A DNA stretch of 64,000 bases from Pseudomonas deceptionensis (GCF_900106095.1 NZ_FNUD01000002.1:310001-374000); one strand, 5' to 3'; counted from the first letter of the stretch, positions 40,810-50,496 are shown. Program-made: numbers and translations. The notes: generated by a model not told the origin, from the sequence alone.

Positions 40810-41435
40810 TATTCGATCTCCGTCGCCAGTGCGTTGACCGCAGCCGCAGCCATCGCGCTGCCGCCACGGCGGCCCTGCATGATCACAAACGGCACGCCCC
40901 GGCTGTCTGCGGCCAGCATTGCCTTGGACTCGGCAGCGCCAACAAACCCTACCGGGAAGCCCAGAATCAGGGCCGGTTTCGGTGCGCCGGCGTCGATCAT
41001 TTCCAGCAGATAGAACAGCGCAGTGGGCGCGTTGCCAATCACCACCACGCTGCCTTCCAGATACGGGCGCCACAGTTCAAGGGCCACGGCCGAACGGGTG
41101 TTGCCCTTCTCCAGCGCCAGTTCTGGCACGCCTTCTTCACGCAGGGTGCAGATCACCGGGTTGTTGGCCGGCAAGCGGGTACGGGTTACACCTTCAGAGA
41201 CCATGCGCGCATCGCACAAAATCGCAGCGCCAGCAGCCAGCGCGTCGCGCCCGGCCTTGCCTGCACCCGGCGAAAAGCGCAGGTCCTCGATGGCATCGAC
41301 CATGCCGCAGGCATGAATCACCCGCACCGCGAGCTTTTCCAGATCCGCCGGGATGCTGTCCAGGTTGGCCTCGGCGCGAATAATGGCGAACGAGTTGCGA
41401 TAGATCTCTTGACCATCGCGGATGTAATCAATCAT
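40809..41435 (-). CDS. cobH: Precorrin-8X methylmutase
   Basis: 208 residues from ATG 41435; the frame is open for another 52 codons, but those lie inside cobG. Motifs are [30 protein letters not shown] with the catalytic His, [20 protein letters not shown] and [13 protein letters not shown]. It moves a methyl from C11 to C12 to give hydrogenobyrinate. It overlaps cobG by 8 bp. Confidence 0.95.
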   Translation of the reverse strand: MIDYIRDGQEIYRNSFAIIRAEANLDSIPADLEKLAVRVIHACGMVDAIEDLRFSPGAGKAGRDALAAGAAILCDARMVSEGVTRTRLPANNPVICTLREEGVPELALEKGNTRSAVALELWRPYLEGSVVVIGNAPTALFYLLEMIDAGAPKPALILGFPVGFVGAAESKAMLAADSRGVPFVIMQGRRGGSAMAAAAVNALATEIE

Positions 41436-42780
41436 CGGTGTTGCTCCGTTGGCGGGACTCAAGCCAGGCCCCCGCCGCTTCAATAGTAAGGTTGCGCCCA
41501 CACAGAACACCGAAACCCGGCTGTTCTGGGGCACGTAAATAAAGGTCGTAGTGACCGGGCGCCACGGCCAGCAATGTGACCGGCGCGACATGGGCTGCCG
41601 CGCAAGAACGCAGGCAGCCGGTCAAATGGATATTCAGCGGTTGCGACAGGCTCGCGGCCAGTTGGCGGGCGTCCTGCTTGGTGTCGGCCAGGCCTTTGAC
41701 GCAAGCGCTGGAGCCGGTGCAGGCGATCAGGTGCGCCAACGGGCTGGCCGCGTCACACAACAACCCCAGCGCGTGTAACTGGTGCGTCACCGTCGGCGCG
41801 TCTGCTGCCCGCATGTTGGGCAGCAGTACACTTTGCCACGGGGTAAACCGCAACGTGCCGTCGCCATACTCGCGCGCCAGTTGCGCCAAGCCCTCGAGCA
41901 TGTCGGCACTCAACCGCCCCAGCGGCGGAACAGCGCCGATATAGACCCGGCCCGTTTCACGCTGTGGATAAGTTCCGATGTGCAAGGACGCCGCGCCGGG
42001 CTCACGCTGCCAGGTCGAGAGCGCAACGAGCGGCATGCGCAGACGCTGTGCCAACTGCGCCATAAAGGCCTCGACCGGTAGCTCCTTGAGCAGGTGGCGC
42101 ATACGGATCTGCTCGGGGCGGGCCACGTCGAGGAACAACGTGAGTACCGCCAGCACCAACTCATGCCCGTGTTCGATGGGCACAGCAGCCAGTGCGCGAT
42201 TGTGCGCCGGGCATCCCGCAAGACCAAAGGCCAGCAACGTCTGGCCATTTTGATCAAAGGCAGACAACCAAAGGTCGTGATGATGCTCAAGCATCGCCAG
42301 CGCTTCGCCGCCGTCCAGTTGCACGGCGAACTTGGCTGACAACTCGGCAAAGCGCGGAGTGCTTTCCAGGCTGGCGAGGATCTGTCGCGCCAAAGGCCAG
42401 GTATCGACCAACAGGTCCCGATCGATGCCCGCACCGGGGCTGAGCATCAGGTTGCGCACATCATCACTGGCCGCCGTGGCGGGCCCCAACCCTGCCGCCA
42501 GCAAGGGGCTGATCAGCGCCGCATGTTGCGCACCTACCCCTCGAATTTGCAGATTGCCCCGGTTAGTGGCCTCGATCACGCCGCTGGCATAACGTTGGCT
42601 AACATCAGCCACCGCAAGCGCCTGTAAGGCCGTTATCGAGCCACCGGCCAACTTGACCCGACAAATACCGCCGTCCAGTGCCTGGACGATGCGCAATAAC
42701 CCCGGGCAAGCCGAAGGGCGCACAGACGTCGTGACAGGAATTTCAGATGGCAAGGTCAATGGTCGATCCAGAGCAGGCAA
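41428..42780 (-). CDS. cobG: Precorrin-3B synthase (monooxygenase)
   Basis: About 450 residues, sulfite/nitrite-reductase-like. Cysteines for a 4Fe-4S cluster appear as C-x5-C (CTGSSAC) and C-x3-C (TGCLRSC). The enzyme uses O2 to make precorrin-3B, so its presence marks the aerobic route. The start is uncertain: the longest frame begins at a TTG (42780), with alternatives at TTG 42753 and GTG 42723 (VRPSACPG), and none has a clear ribosome binding site. It heads the cobGHIJ operon and is divergent from cobL. Confidence 0.9.
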   Translation of the reverse strand: MPALDRPLTLPSEIPVTTSVRPSACPGLLRIVQALDGGICRVKLAGGSITALQALAVADVSQRYASGVIEATNRGNLQIRGVGAQHAALISPLLAAGLGPATAASDDVRNLMLSPGAGIDRDLLVDTWPLARQILASLESTPRFAELSAKFAVQLDGGEALAMLEHHHDLWLSAFDQNGQTLLAFGLAGCPAHNRALAAVPIEHGHELVLAVLTLFLDVARPEQIRMRHLLKELPVEAFMAQLAQRLRMPLVALSTWQREPGAASLHIGTYPQRETGRVYIGAVPPLGRLSADMLEGLAQLAREYGDGTLRFTPWQSVLLPNMRAADAPTVTHQLHALGLLCDAASPLAHLIACTGSSACVKGLADTKQDARQLAASLSQPLNIHLTGCLRSCAAAHVAPVTLLAVAPGHYDLYLRAPEQPGFGVLCGRNLTIEAAGAWLESRQRSNTDD

Positions 42781-43103
42781 TGGGCTATTGCAGGTGGCGC
42801 ATTATGCCTGCTTTGGACAGCCGCATGAAAAGCCTGCCGGACGGAATGAATGCACATGGGGCGATATCGGGTGAGCCCGAACGAGCGAGCAAGCAGCAAC
42901 ACCACGGTGTCTGCCTCAATTCGTCGGGTTTGACCGGGTGATTCTGAAGAAAAGGCGATGCCTCCAGCCCCCTGCCACCCGTAGTCCGAGATGCATGCAC
43001 ACGGCACCTGCGGCCCAAGGCGCGCTATCATGCGGCCTGTATTCGCGCGGTCATGCAAACCTGCTGGCGGATGGATAATTTGGCGTTATACAAGAGGATT
43101 GGC
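42781..43103. other. Divergent cobG/cobL promoter region
   Basis: 323 bp between divergently transcribed cobalamin operons, so it must contain two promoters. I looked on both strands for a cobalamin riboswitch (the CCGCAACTG and GGAGACCTGCC boxes) and did not find one. A GTTATAC that could be a -10 element lies at 43085-43091 ahead of cobL. Nothing else was recognised. Confidence 0.4.
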
Positions 43104-44315
43104 ATGTCGCCCTGGCTAACAATTGTGGGAATCGGTGAAGACGGCTTTAGCGGGCTGGGCAAAAATGCGCGTCGCACATTGCTTGGCGCAACCACCGTGT
43201 TCGGCGCCCAGCGTCAGCTCAACCTGCTGCCTGCCTGTATTCGCGCCGAACGCCAGGCATGGCCAAGCCCGTTTTCCCTGGCGCCGGTGCTCGCATTGCG
43301 TGGCCAGCCAGTCTGCGTTCTGGCCAGCGGCGACCCGATGCTGTTTGGTGTCGGCGCCAGCCTGGCGCGAGTGATTGCAAGCGACGAGATGCAGGTGCTG
43401 TCGTCACCGTCATCCTTCTCGCTGGCTGCCGCCCGCCTGGGTTGGCCGCTGCAGGACGTGGTCACGCTGTCAGTGGTGGCGCGCCCGGTGGCGGCCCTCA
43501 ACGCACACCTGCACAGCGGCGTGCGCTTGCTGGTATTGAGCAACGACGGTAAAAGCCCGGCCGCCATCGCCGCGCTGCTGCGCGAACGCGGCTTTGGCCC
43601 CAGCCGCCTGCACGTGCTGGAACACTTGGGCGGCCCGGCGGAACGGCAGGTCGAGGCCACTGCCAATGACTGGAGCGACCCGCCCATCGCCGCCCTCAAT
43701 TTGATCGCCATCGACTGCCTGGCCGATGACAGCGCCCAGCCGCTGTCACGCACCGGCGGGCTCCCCGACAGCGCCTTCAGCCATGACGGCCAGCTGACCA
43801 AACGCGATGTGCGCGCCATCACCCTCGCCCGCCTCGCGCCGCTCCCCGGCCAGTTGTTGTGGGACGTGGGCGCGGGCAGCGGCTCGATCGGCATCGAGTG
43901 GATGCGCACCTGGCCCAGCTGCCGCACCCTGGCGATTGAAGCCGATGCCGGGCGCCAGCAATTGATTGAGCACAACCGCGATACGCTGGGCGTGCCGGGC
44001 CTGCAACTGATCCGCGGCAAAGCCCCGCAAGCCCTTGCAGGGCTGGAACGCCCGGATGCGATTTTCATCGGCGGCGGCGTCACCCGCGAAGGCGTGCTCG
44101 ACACCTGCTGGCAACAGCTCAAACCCGGCGGACGGCTGGTGGCCAATGCCGTGACCCTGCAAAGCGAGATGCTGCTGATGAGCTGGCGTGAGCGCCACGG
44201 CGGCGAGCTGACCCGAATCCATATCGCCCAAGCGCAGCCGCTGGGTGAGTTCGATACCTGGCGTCAGGCCTTGCCCATTACCCTTTTAGACATGACCAAG
44301 CCCCTCGATGCGTGA
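43104..44315 (+). CDS. cobL: Precorrin-6Y C5,15-methyltransferase (decarboxylating), CbiE-CbiT fusion
   Basis: 403 residues from ATG 43104, with GAGGA 6 bp upstream. The N-terminal CbiE-like methylase (about 1-200) starts [15 protein letters not shown] and has [15 protein letters not shown]. The C-terminal CbiT-like domain has the SAM motif [16 protein letters not shown] near residue 252 and [14 protein letters not shown]. It methylates C5 and C15 and decarboxylates the C12 acetate. It overlaps cbiD by 8 bp. Confidence 0.95.
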   Translation: MSPWLTIVGIGEDGFSGLGKNARRTLLGATTVFGAQRQLNLLPACIRAERQAWPSPFSLAPVLALRGQPVCVLASGDPMLFGVGASLARVIASDEMQVLSSPSSFSLAAARLGWPLQDVVTLSVVARPVAALNAHLHSGVRLLVLSNDGKSPAAIAALLRERGFGPSRLHVLEHLGGPAERQVEATANDWSDPPIAALNLIAIDCLADDSAQPLSRTGGLPDSAFSHDGQLTKRDVRAITLARLAPLPGQLLWDVGAGSGSIGIEWMRTWPSCRTLAIEADAGRQQLIEHNRDTLGVPGLQLIRGKAPQALAGLERPDAIFIGGGVTREGVLDTCWQQLKPGGRLVANAVTLQSEMLLMSWRERHGGELTRIHIAQAQPLGEFDTWRQALPITLLDMTKPLDA

Positions 44316-45405
44316 CGAAACTGGCGAACAACCCGCGCCACTGCGCAGCGGCCTGACCACCGGCAGCTGCGCCACCGCCACCAGCCTGGCCGCCGCACGC
44401 CTGCTGCTCAGTGGTGTCAGCCATGACGCGGTACACATCACCTTGCCCAAGGGCAAGCAGGTGCAGATGCGCCTGGAGTTCTGCCGCCCGTGCGAAGGCG
44501 GGGCCGAAGCGGGCACCATCAAGGACGCGGGCGACGACCCGGACGTGACCCACGGTGCGCTGCTGTACTCGCGGGTCAGTCTCAAGCCCGAACCGGGCAT
44601 TGCTTTTGTCGCAGGCTTTGGAGTTGGCACCGTGACCCGGCCGGGGCTGGTGCTGGCCGTAGGGGAACCTGCGATCAACCCGGTACCGCGCAAGATGATT
44701 ACCGACCATTTGCTGCAATTGGCCACCGAGCTGGGTTACGGCGGCGGCTTTGAAGTCACCGTCAATGTTCAGGACGGTGAAGCCCTGGCCCTCAAAACCA
44801 TGAACCCGCGCCTGGGCATTCTCGGCGGGCTGTCGATTCTGGGCACCAGCGGCATCGTCCGCCCGTTTTCCTGCGCGGCCTATATCGCCTCGATCCACCA
44901 GGGCATCGACGTGGCCAAAACCAATGGCTACCTGCATATCGCCGCCTGCACCGGCAATGCCAGTGAAGACACCATGCGCCGGGTCTACAACCTGCCGGAA
45001 ATCGCCCTGATCGAAATGGGCGACTTCGTCGGTGCGGTACTCAAGCATCTGCGCAAAGTCCCTGTGGATAAGTTGAGCATTTGTGGCGGCTTCGGAAAGA
45101 TCAGCAAACTGGCGGCCGGCCACATGGATCTGCACAGTCGCCACTCCAGCATCGACCTGCCACAACTGGCCGAGTGGGCCGCCGCCATCGGTGCCGACAG
45201 CGCGCTGCAAGACGCCATCCGCCAGGCCAACACCAGCCAGCAGGCGCTGGCAATGGCCAGCGCCGTCGGTATCGCGCTGGGGGATGCGGTGTGCCAGCAC
45301 GCACTCGATTTTGCCCGCAGCGTGGTGCCTGCCCAAGTGCAGATTGAAGTGTTCGCCATTGATCGCCAGGGCGGGATTGTTGGCCATGCCGGAGCCTTTG
45401 TATGA
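44308..45405 (+). CDS. cbiD: Cobalt-precorrin-5B C1-methyltransferase
   Basis: 365 residues. Motifs [64 protein letters not shown] and [16 protein letters not shown] are diagnostic of CbiD. It methylates C1 in the cobalt-early pathway and replaces CobF of the classical aerobic organisms. Its presence beside CobG shows a mixed set, as in other pseudomonads. It overlaps cobL by 8 bp and cobK by 4 bp. Confidence 0.95.
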   Translation: MRDETGEQPAPLRSGLTTGSCATATSLAAARLLLSGVSHDAVHITLPKGKQVQMRLEFCRPCEGGAEAGTIKDAGDDPDVTHGALLYSRVSLKPEPGIAFVAGFGVGTVTRPGLVLAVGEPAINPVPRKMITDHLLQLATELGYGGGFEVTVNVQDGEALALKTMNPRLGILGGLSILGTSGIVRPFSCAAYIASIHQGIDVAKTNGYLHIAACTGNASEDTMRRVYNLPEIALIEMGDFVGAVLKHLRKVPVDKLSICGGFGKISKLAAGHMDLHSRHSSIDLPQLAEWAAAIGADSALQDAIRQANTSQQALAMASAVGIALGDAVCQHALDFARSVVPAQVQIEVFAIDRQGGIVGHAGAFV

Positions 45406-46124
45406 AACGCATTCTATTGCTGGGGGGCGTGACTGAAGCACTGGCCATCGCCCGTACCCTTGGCCCGCAACACCTTTACAGCCTGGCCGGGGTCGGCCGC
45501 GTGCCCACCGACTTGCCTTGCGAAGTACGGGTGGGGGGTTACGGCGGCGCTGAGGGCCTGGCGCAGTACATCCGCGAACAGCGCATCGACCTGCTGCTGG
45601 ACGCCACCCACCCCTACGCCGCACAAATCAGCCAGAACGCTGCCTTGGCCGCAGCCGCCAGCGGCGTGCCATGCTGGGCCTTGCGCCGCCCCGCATGGGT
45701 GGCACAACCGGATGATGACTGGCGCGAAGTGGCAGATTGGAGCGAACTGATCCAAGCCCTCAAACCTTTCAAGCGCCCGCTGTTTACCTTGGGCCGCGAG
45801 CCGCTGGAGCATGTGCATGAGATCCCTGAGGACCAGTTCTGGACCTTGCGCGCACTGGACGTCTATCCCGGCAATGAACGCTGCGAAGTGATCGGCGCAC
45901 GCGGACCGTTCCTGATCGACGAAGAACGTGCGTTGTTTGAACAGCACCAGATTGACGTGCTGATCAGCAAGAACAGCGGCAGCAGCGCCACCGAACCCAA
46001 ACTTGAAGTGGCCCGTGAGCGCGGGGTGCCCGTGCTGATCCTCAAGCGGCCGGAGTTGGCGGGGGTTGATCGGGAGTTTTGGCGAGTTGATGAGTTACTG
46101 ATGGCCTTGCGTATATTTCATTAG
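45402..46124 (+). CDS. cobK: Precorrin-6A reductase
   Basis: 240 residues. NADPH-binding-like start [20 protein letters not shown], then [18 protein letters not shown], the ALRRPAW motif and the C-terminal [31 protein letters not shown]. It reduces the macrocycle of precorrin-6A before CobL acts. It ends the plus-strand cobL-cbiD-cobK operon; a toxin-antitoxin pair begins 54 bp later. Confidence 0.95.
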   Translation: MKRILLLGGVTEALAIARTLGPQHLYSLAGVGRVPTDLPCEVRVGGYGGAEGLAQYIREQRIDLLLDATHPYAAQISQNAALAAAASGVPCWALRRPAWVAQPDDDWREVADWSELIQALKPFKRPLFTLGREPLEHVHEIPEDQFWTLRALDVYPGNERCEVIGARGPFLIDEERALFEQHQIDVLISKNSGSSATEPKLEVARERGVPVLILKRPELAGVDREFWRVDELLMALRIFH

Positions 46125-46133
46125 TTATGACTT

Positions 46134-46171
46134 TTACCTGCCTTGTCAAAAGGTAACCTATACGTTACCTT
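46134..46171. promoter_or_regulatory. Palindromic operator of the toxin-antitoxin module
   Basis: AAGGTAAC (46150-46157) and GTTACCTT (46164-46171) are perfect 8-bp arms with a 6-nt spacer. A third half-site, TTACCT at 46134-46139, sits one turn and a half upstream. The last arm ends 7 bp before the toxin ATG, so binding of the antitoxin would block transcription. Confidence 0.75.
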
Positions 46172-46178
46172 GTAGCGC

Positions 46179-46505
46179 ATGACGATTTCCGTAGAAGAAT
46201 ATTGCGGTCAAGACCGAACCAGCCCTTTCGAGCGCTGGTTTTCGTCATTGGATGCTCAAGCAGCAGCCAAAGTATCCACGGCAATCCTGCGCATGGAGAT
46301 GGGCAACACCTCAAACATAAAATGGTTTGATGGCCTGGGGGAATACCGCATTCATTGGGGCCCAGGCTATAGAATCTATTTGTTACAGGAAGGAAAACGC
46401 TTGATTATCCTGTTTGGCGGCGGCAACAAATCCAGCCAGAAGCAAGATATCAAACAAGCGAAAAAGCTCATTGCCGAGTACAGAAGCCGGAAAAACACAA
46501 CGTAA
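46179..46505 (+). CDS. RelE/HigB-like toxin (Gp49 family)
   Basis: 108 residues. The small basic alpha/beta protein has the RelE-superfamily core: FERWFSSLDAQAAAKVSTAI, then GLGEYRIHWGPGYRIYLL with the R-x-Y strand, ILFGGGNKSSQKQDIKQAKKL and a basic tail. It belongs to the phage-derived Gp49-like HigB group, which are ribosome-dependent mRNA endonucleases. The antitoxin gene follows after 17 bp, the toxin-first order usual for higBA. Confidence 0.88.
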   Translation: MTISVEEYCGQDRTSPFERWFSSLDAQAAAKVSTAILRMEMGNTSNIKWFDGLGEYRIHWGPGYRIYLLQEGKRLIILFGGGNKSSQKQDIKQAKKLIAEYRSRKNTT

Positions 46506-46522
46506 TACACGAGGTAATTTTT

Positions 46523-46846
46523 ATGGCTCTCACAAGAAGTTTCAAGCAAACGATTGCTGAGCGAGCCGAACGCGATCCCGCATTTGCTCAAGCTCTGCTC
46601 GACGAAGCCGCGACGCTGTTCCTGAATGGCGAGCCGGAGATGGCACGCGTCATTCTTCGCGACCTGGTGAATGCCACTGTGGGGTTTGAAGGCTTGTCCA
46701 AAGAAACAGCCAAACCCAGCAAGAGCCTGCATCGAATGCTCTCGGTCAGTGGCAACCCGAGCATGGACAATCTGGCGGCCATCTTTGCAGTTATCCGTAG
46801 TAATCTCGGTGTTCAGATGGAGGTACATGCAGTGCCCACGCACTGA
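46523..46846 (+). CDS. HTH antitoxin partner (HigA-like)
   Basis: 107 residues. The N-terminal half is helical (FKQTIAERAERDPAFAQALLDEA), and the C-terminal part has a Cro/C1-type helix-turn-helix, GLSKETAKPSKSLHRMLSV with NPSMDNLAAIFAVI. It would neutralise the preceding toxin and repress the pair through the operator at 46150-46171. The preceding stop is 17 bp away, with AGGTAA as a weak ribosome binding site. Confidence 0.85.
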   Translation: MALTRSFKQTIAERAERDPAFAQALLDEAATLFLNGEPEMARVILRDLVNATVGFEGLSKETAKPSKSLHRMLSVSGNPSMDNLAAIFAVIRSNLGVQMEVHAVPTH

Positions 46847-46904
46847 GGTGTCCCCGATGCAGCGACACTTCGCCACACTCGCTCTTTTTACTTACGCCGA
46901 TCAT

Positions 46905-46925
46905 TCAGGCTAAATAGCCGCCTGA
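46905..46925. promoter_or_regulatory. Short inverted repeat ahead of the copper cluster
   Basis: TCAGGC (46905-46910) and GCCTGA (46920-46925) are 6-bp arms with a 9-nt spacer, 11 bp before the first possible start of the DUF2946 gene. It could be an operator or leader hairpin; no known copper-regulator box was matched. Confidence 0.35.
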
Positions 46926-46936
46926 TCGCTTCACTC

Positions 46937-47347
46937 ATGGAATTGCTCATGTCCCGACAACGGTTTGCATTTGCCTGGATCGCCTGCTTTGCAGTGCTGT
47001 TCAATATGCTCGCCATGTCGACAGCCGGGGCGATGAGTGACACTCAACAAGCATCAACCGAGCAGTTCATGTGGAGCAGCTTTTGCACCTCCACCGGCAC
47101 CAAGATGGTCGCCGTATCGCTGGGTCAGGTTGACGCCGGCGACAGTCAGAAAGACGATCACTCCACCATGCAGCACTGCTGGTGCTGTTCGGGTTCCGCC
47201 TCTGTCGTGGCCCTGCCCGCCCATATCCCAACGCTGTACTTTGCGGCCATCGAGCATGGTCACAGCCAGGTCCCCGACCACCTCAAACGCCCTACCCCGC
47301 GTCAGCAATGGCCGAGCCTCAACCCCCGCGCCTCGCCCCTGGTCTGA
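46937..47347 (+). CDS. DUF2946 family protein, copper-associated
   Basis: 136 residues from ATG 46937, or 132 from ATG 46949, which has GGAATTG just before it and is perhaps the true start. A hydrophobic N-terminal segment (FAWIACFAVLFNMLAM) acts as a signal or anchor. The middle carries CTSTGTKMV and HCWCCSGSASV, matching the C-x-x-C-bearing DUF2946 pattern near the C-terminal side. The family is usually encoded next to copper receptors and PCuAC chaperones, as here, but its biochemical role is unknown. Confidence 0.8.
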   Translation: MELLMSRQRFAFAWIACFAVLFNMLAMSTAGAMSDTQQASTEQFMWSSFCTSTGTKMVAVSLGQVDAGDSQKDDHSTMQHCWCCSGSASVVALPAHIPTLYFAAIEHGHSQVPDHLKRPTPRQQWPSLNPRASPLV

Positions 47348-47395
47348 TTCATCCTCGCAACCCCTTTGCGTTTTGAATCGTTCCGGAGAATTGCC

Positions 47396-47890
47396 ATGTT
47401 GAACCTGTCCCTGTTCAAGCACGTCGTGATTGCGGTGGCTGTATTGCTGCCTGCCTGTTTTGCCAATGCCCATGAATACAAAAGCGGGGACCTTGAGATA
47501 GCCCACCCGTGGTCGCAAGAGCTGCCGCCCAACGCCCCGACAGTGGCTGCGTATTTCATCATTCACAACACGGGCAGCAGCGCCGACCGCCTGGTCAGTG
47601 TCGATACCCCCATTGCCGATAAAGCCGAACTGCATCAGCACGTGATGCAGGGCGACTTGATGAAAATGCAACCGGTGGCCAGCGTCGATGTACCGGCCGG
47701 TGGCACCGTGACGTTTGCGCCCATGGCGTATCACGTGATGATGGTGGGCCTTAAGGACCGCAGCCTGCTGCAAGACGGCAAGCACTTCCCGTTGACCCTG
47801 CATTTTGAAAAGGCCGGTGCCGTACCGGTTGAAGTCAACGTGCAGAAGCAGGCGCCGGCCGACAGCATGGAAACCATGCACGCCCACTAA
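47396..47890 (+). CDS. Periplasmic copper chaperone PCu(A)C
   Basis: 164 residues from ATG 47396, with CCGGAGAA upstream. The signal peptide ends in FANA-HEY. The Cu(I) motif H-(M)-x10-M-x21-H-x-M fits ELHQHVMQGDLMKMQPV followed by the MAYHVMM segment. Such proteins deliver copper to the CuA centre of cytochrome oxidase or buffer periplasmic copper. It is flanked by two DUF2946 genes and an OprC-like receptor. Confidence 0.9.
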   Translation: MLNLSLFKHVVIAVAVLLPACFANAHEYKSGDLEIAHPWSQELPPNAPTVAAYFIIHNTGSSADRLVSVDTPIADKAELHQHVMQGDLMKMQPVASVDVPAGGTVTFAPMAYHVMMVGLKDRSLLQDGKHFPLTLHFEKAGAVPVEVNVQKQAPADSMETMHAH

Positions 47891-47911
47891 CGGCCAAGGT
47901 TTCTGACCCCC

Positions 47912-48307
47912 GTGCGCGAACCTCGCGCCAGGCACTCCATGTCGCACATTCGCGGCAGTTGGCTGAGCCTGTTTGCCATGTTGATGATCTTTATCGGCCC
48001 GCTGATTTCCCAGTCGATGCCGATGGATCATCACGACTCCATGCCTATGCCCATGATGGACATGGGCATGGACATGTCTGCGCACGCCGAACATGCAAAA
48101 CCAGCCGCCGACCACCATGCCATCTGGGAAAAGTGTGGCTACTGCACCCTGCTGTTCAGTTGCCCCGCACTACCGGGCACACCTGATCTAACCCTGTTTG
48201 ACACGCCACAGCCCAAAAGCTATCTGGCGTCCAACCCCCGGCTGGGCCATGCCCGGCAACCGGTATTCCCCGGTGCTCGCTCACGCGCCCCGCCCGCATT
48301 CCTTTAA
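47912..48307 (+). CDS. Second DUF2946 protein with Met/His-rich segment
   Basis: 131 residues from GTG 47912 (AAGG lies a little far upstream), or 122 from ATG 47939. One hydrophobic segment (SLFAMLMIFIGPLIS) is followed by an extreme Met/His stretch: MPMDHHDSMPMPMMDMGMDM and then HAEHAK and ADHH. C-G-Y-C and a further Cys follow. It would be exported or membrane-anchored with the Met/His stretch outside the cytoplasm, suited to weak copper binding. It is 21 bp from the PCuAC gene and 92 bp from the receptor gene. Confidence 0.8.
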   Translation: MREPRARHSMSHIRGSWLSLFAMLMIFIGPLISQSMPMDHHDSMPMPMMDMGMDMSAHAEHAKPAADHHAIWEKCGYCTLLFSCPALPGTPDLTLFDTPQPKSYLASNPRLGHARQPVFPGARSRAPPAFL

Positions 48308-48399
48308 GTCTCGCCGCAACTCACCACCTGGCCAACCTGCATGCGCTGCTTTAGACAGCCGCAGGCTAATGGCTGTGTTGTATTCGCTTGAATATTGGA

Positions 48400-50484
48400 A
48401 TGCTTATGTCCCGCTTTACTGCTGCCTCCCGTTTGCCTCACGCCCAAACGGTCTTCCCTTTTGCCCTCAGCGCACTGTGCTGTGCATTGCTGGCCCCTGC
48501 CGCACAGGCCGATGAACATGCCGGGCATGTCCATGAAATCAGCCCGCTGGTGATTACCGCCATCGCCCCCAGCTCACCGCTGACCATCGTCACCAACCCC
48601 AAGGACCCGCGCCAGCCGGTGCCCGCCAGTGACGGTGGCGACTACCTCAAGACCATCCCCGGTTTCGCCCTGATCCGCAACGGCGGCACCAACGGCGACC
48701 CGGTGCTGCGCGGCATGTTTGGCTCACGGCTCAACATCCTCACCAACGGCGGCATGATGCTCGGCGCCTGCCCCGGCCGCATGGATGCGCCCACGTCCTA
48801 TATATCGCCCGAAACCTACGACAAGCTCACCGTGATCAAAGGCCCGCAAACCGTGCTCTGGGGCCCGGGAGCCTCCGCAGGCACGATCCTGTTTGAACGC
48901 GAACCCGAACACTTCGGCGAACTGGGTACCCGGGTCAACGCCAGCCTGCTGGCGGGCTCCAATGGCCGCTTCGACAAGACCGTCGACGCCGCCGCCGGCG
49001 GGCCACTGGGCTACGTGCGGGTGATCGGCAACACCGCCCGCTCCGATGACTACAAGGACGGCAATGGCGACACCGTGCCCTCGCGTTACGACAAATGGAA
49101 CGGTGATGTTGCCCTGGGCTGGACCCCGGACGCCGACACCCTGCTCGAACTCACCGCCGGCAAGGGCGATGGCGAAGCACGCTCGGCCGGACGCGGCATG
49201 GACGGCAGCCAGTACAAGCGTGAAAGCCTGGGGCTGCGCTTTGAAAGATCCAATATCGGCGACGTTCTCGACACAATCGAAGCCCAGGTCTACTACAACT
49301 ACGCCGACCACGTGATGGACAACTACAGCCTGCGCACCCCGTCGGGTACCGGCATGATGGCCGGGCCGATGGCCAGCAATGTCGACCGCCGCACCCTTGG
49401 CGCACGGGTCAAGGCCACCTGGCGCTGGGCCGATTACCAGTTGATCAGCGGTATCGACGCCCAGACCAACGAGCACCGTAAACGCATGGGCATGGGCATC
49501 AACACCTACCAGGACCAGAACTGGAGCAAAGACGCCGACTTCCACAACTACGGCGCTTTTGGCGAACTGACCTGGTACGCCGCCGAGCGTGATCGGGTGA
49601 TCACCGGTGCCCGCCTGGACCGCGCGTCAGCCAAGGACTACCGCGCCCGCATCGGCTCGGGAATGATGAGCCGGCCCAACCCCACGCTGGACAAAACCCG
49701 CGCCGACACCCTGCCCAGCGGTTTTGTGCGCTACGAGCATGATTTGGCCAACAGCCCGACCACGGTGTATGCAGGCCTGGGCCACGTGCAGCGCTTCCCG
49801 GATTACTGGGAGCTGTTTTCCCCAAGCGCAGGCCCTGCCGGCTCGGTCAATGCGTTCGATGCAATCAAGCCCGAAAAAACCACTCAGCTCGACATGGGCC
49901 TGCAGTACAAAACCGAGGCTCTGGAGGCCTGGGCCTCGGTGTACGCCGGTGAAATCCGCGACTACATCCTGTTCGACTACACCAGGGGCGCGTCCCAGGC
50001 TCAGAACATCAACGCCCGGATCATGGGCGGTGAAGTGGGCGCGGCCTACCAACTGACGTCCAACTGGAAAGCCGACGCAACCCTGGCCTATGCCTGGGGC
50101 AAAAACACCACCGATGGCAAGGCCCTGCCGCAAATGCCGCCGCTGGACACCCGCCTGGGCCTGACCTACAGCGAAGATCACTGGAGCACCGGTGCCTTGT
50201 GGCGCGTGGTTGCCCCTCAGGGCCGGATCGACCGCAACGCGGGCAACGTGGTGGGCAAGGACTACGACAAGAGCGCCGGCTTTGGCGTGTTCTCGCTCAA
50301 TGGCGCGTACCGCATCAACAAAAACCTCAAGGTCAGCGCAGGGGTCGACAACCTGCTGGATAAAAACTACAGCGAGCACCTGAACATGGCGGGCAACGCC
50401 GGTTACGGCTACCCGGCCAACGACCCGACCCCGATCAACGAACCGGGCCGCACGCTGTGGACCAAGGTTGATGTGAGTTTCTGA
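48400..50484 (+). CDS. oprC: TonB-dependent copper receptor (OprC/NosA-like)
   Basis: 694 residues from ATG 48400 (ATG 48406 also possible). Signal peptide ending APAAQA-DEH, plug domain with ITAIAPSSP, DYLKTIPGFALIRNGG and GPQTVLWGPGASAG, then a barrel ending in WTKVDVSF. Cys124-x3-Met128 in LGACPGRMD corresponds to the C-x3-M copper site described for P. aeruginosa OprC. It imports copper across the outer membrane with energy from TonB. It lies within a five-gene copper cluster, probably one operon or closely co-regulated. Confidence 0.93.
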   Translation: MLMSRFTAASRLPHAQTVFPFALSALCCALLAPAAQADEHAGHVHEISPLVITAIAPSSPLTIVTNPKDPRQPVPASDGGDYLKTIPGFALIRNGGTNGDPVLRGMFGSRLNILTNGGMMLGACPGRMDAPTSYISPETYDKLTVIKGPQTVLWGPGASAGTILFEREPEHFGELGTRVNASLLAGSNGRFDKTVDAAAGGPLGYVRVIGNTARSDDYKDGNGDTVPSRYDKWNGDVALGWTPDADTLLELTAGKGDGEARSAGRGMDGSQYKRESLGLRFERSNIGDVLDTIEAQVYYNYADHVMDNYSLRTPSGTGMMAGPMASNVDRRTLGARVKATWRWADYQLISGIDAQTNEHRKRMGMGINTYQDQNWSKDADFHNYGAFGELTWYAAERDRVITGARLDRASAKDYRARIGSGMMSRPNPTLDKTRADTLPSGFVRYEHDLANSPTTVYAGLGHVQRFPDYWELFSPSAGPAGSVNAFDAIKPEKTTQLDMGLQYKTEALEAWASVYAGEIRDYILFDYTRGASQAQNINARIMGGEVGAAYQLTSNWKADATLAYAWGKNTTDGKALPQMPPLDTRLGLTYSEDHWSTGALWRVVAPQGRIDRNAGNVVGKDYDKSAGFGVFSLNGAYRINKNLKVSAGVDNLLDKNYSEHLNMAGNAGYGYPANDPTPINEPGRTLWTKVDVSF

Positions 50485-50496
50485 TAAATCCCAGGC

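Noticed and set aside
42781..43103. Cobalamin riboswitch between cobG and cobL
   Set aside because: Neither strand contains the conserved CCGCAACTG or GGAGACCTGCC boxes in the right order.
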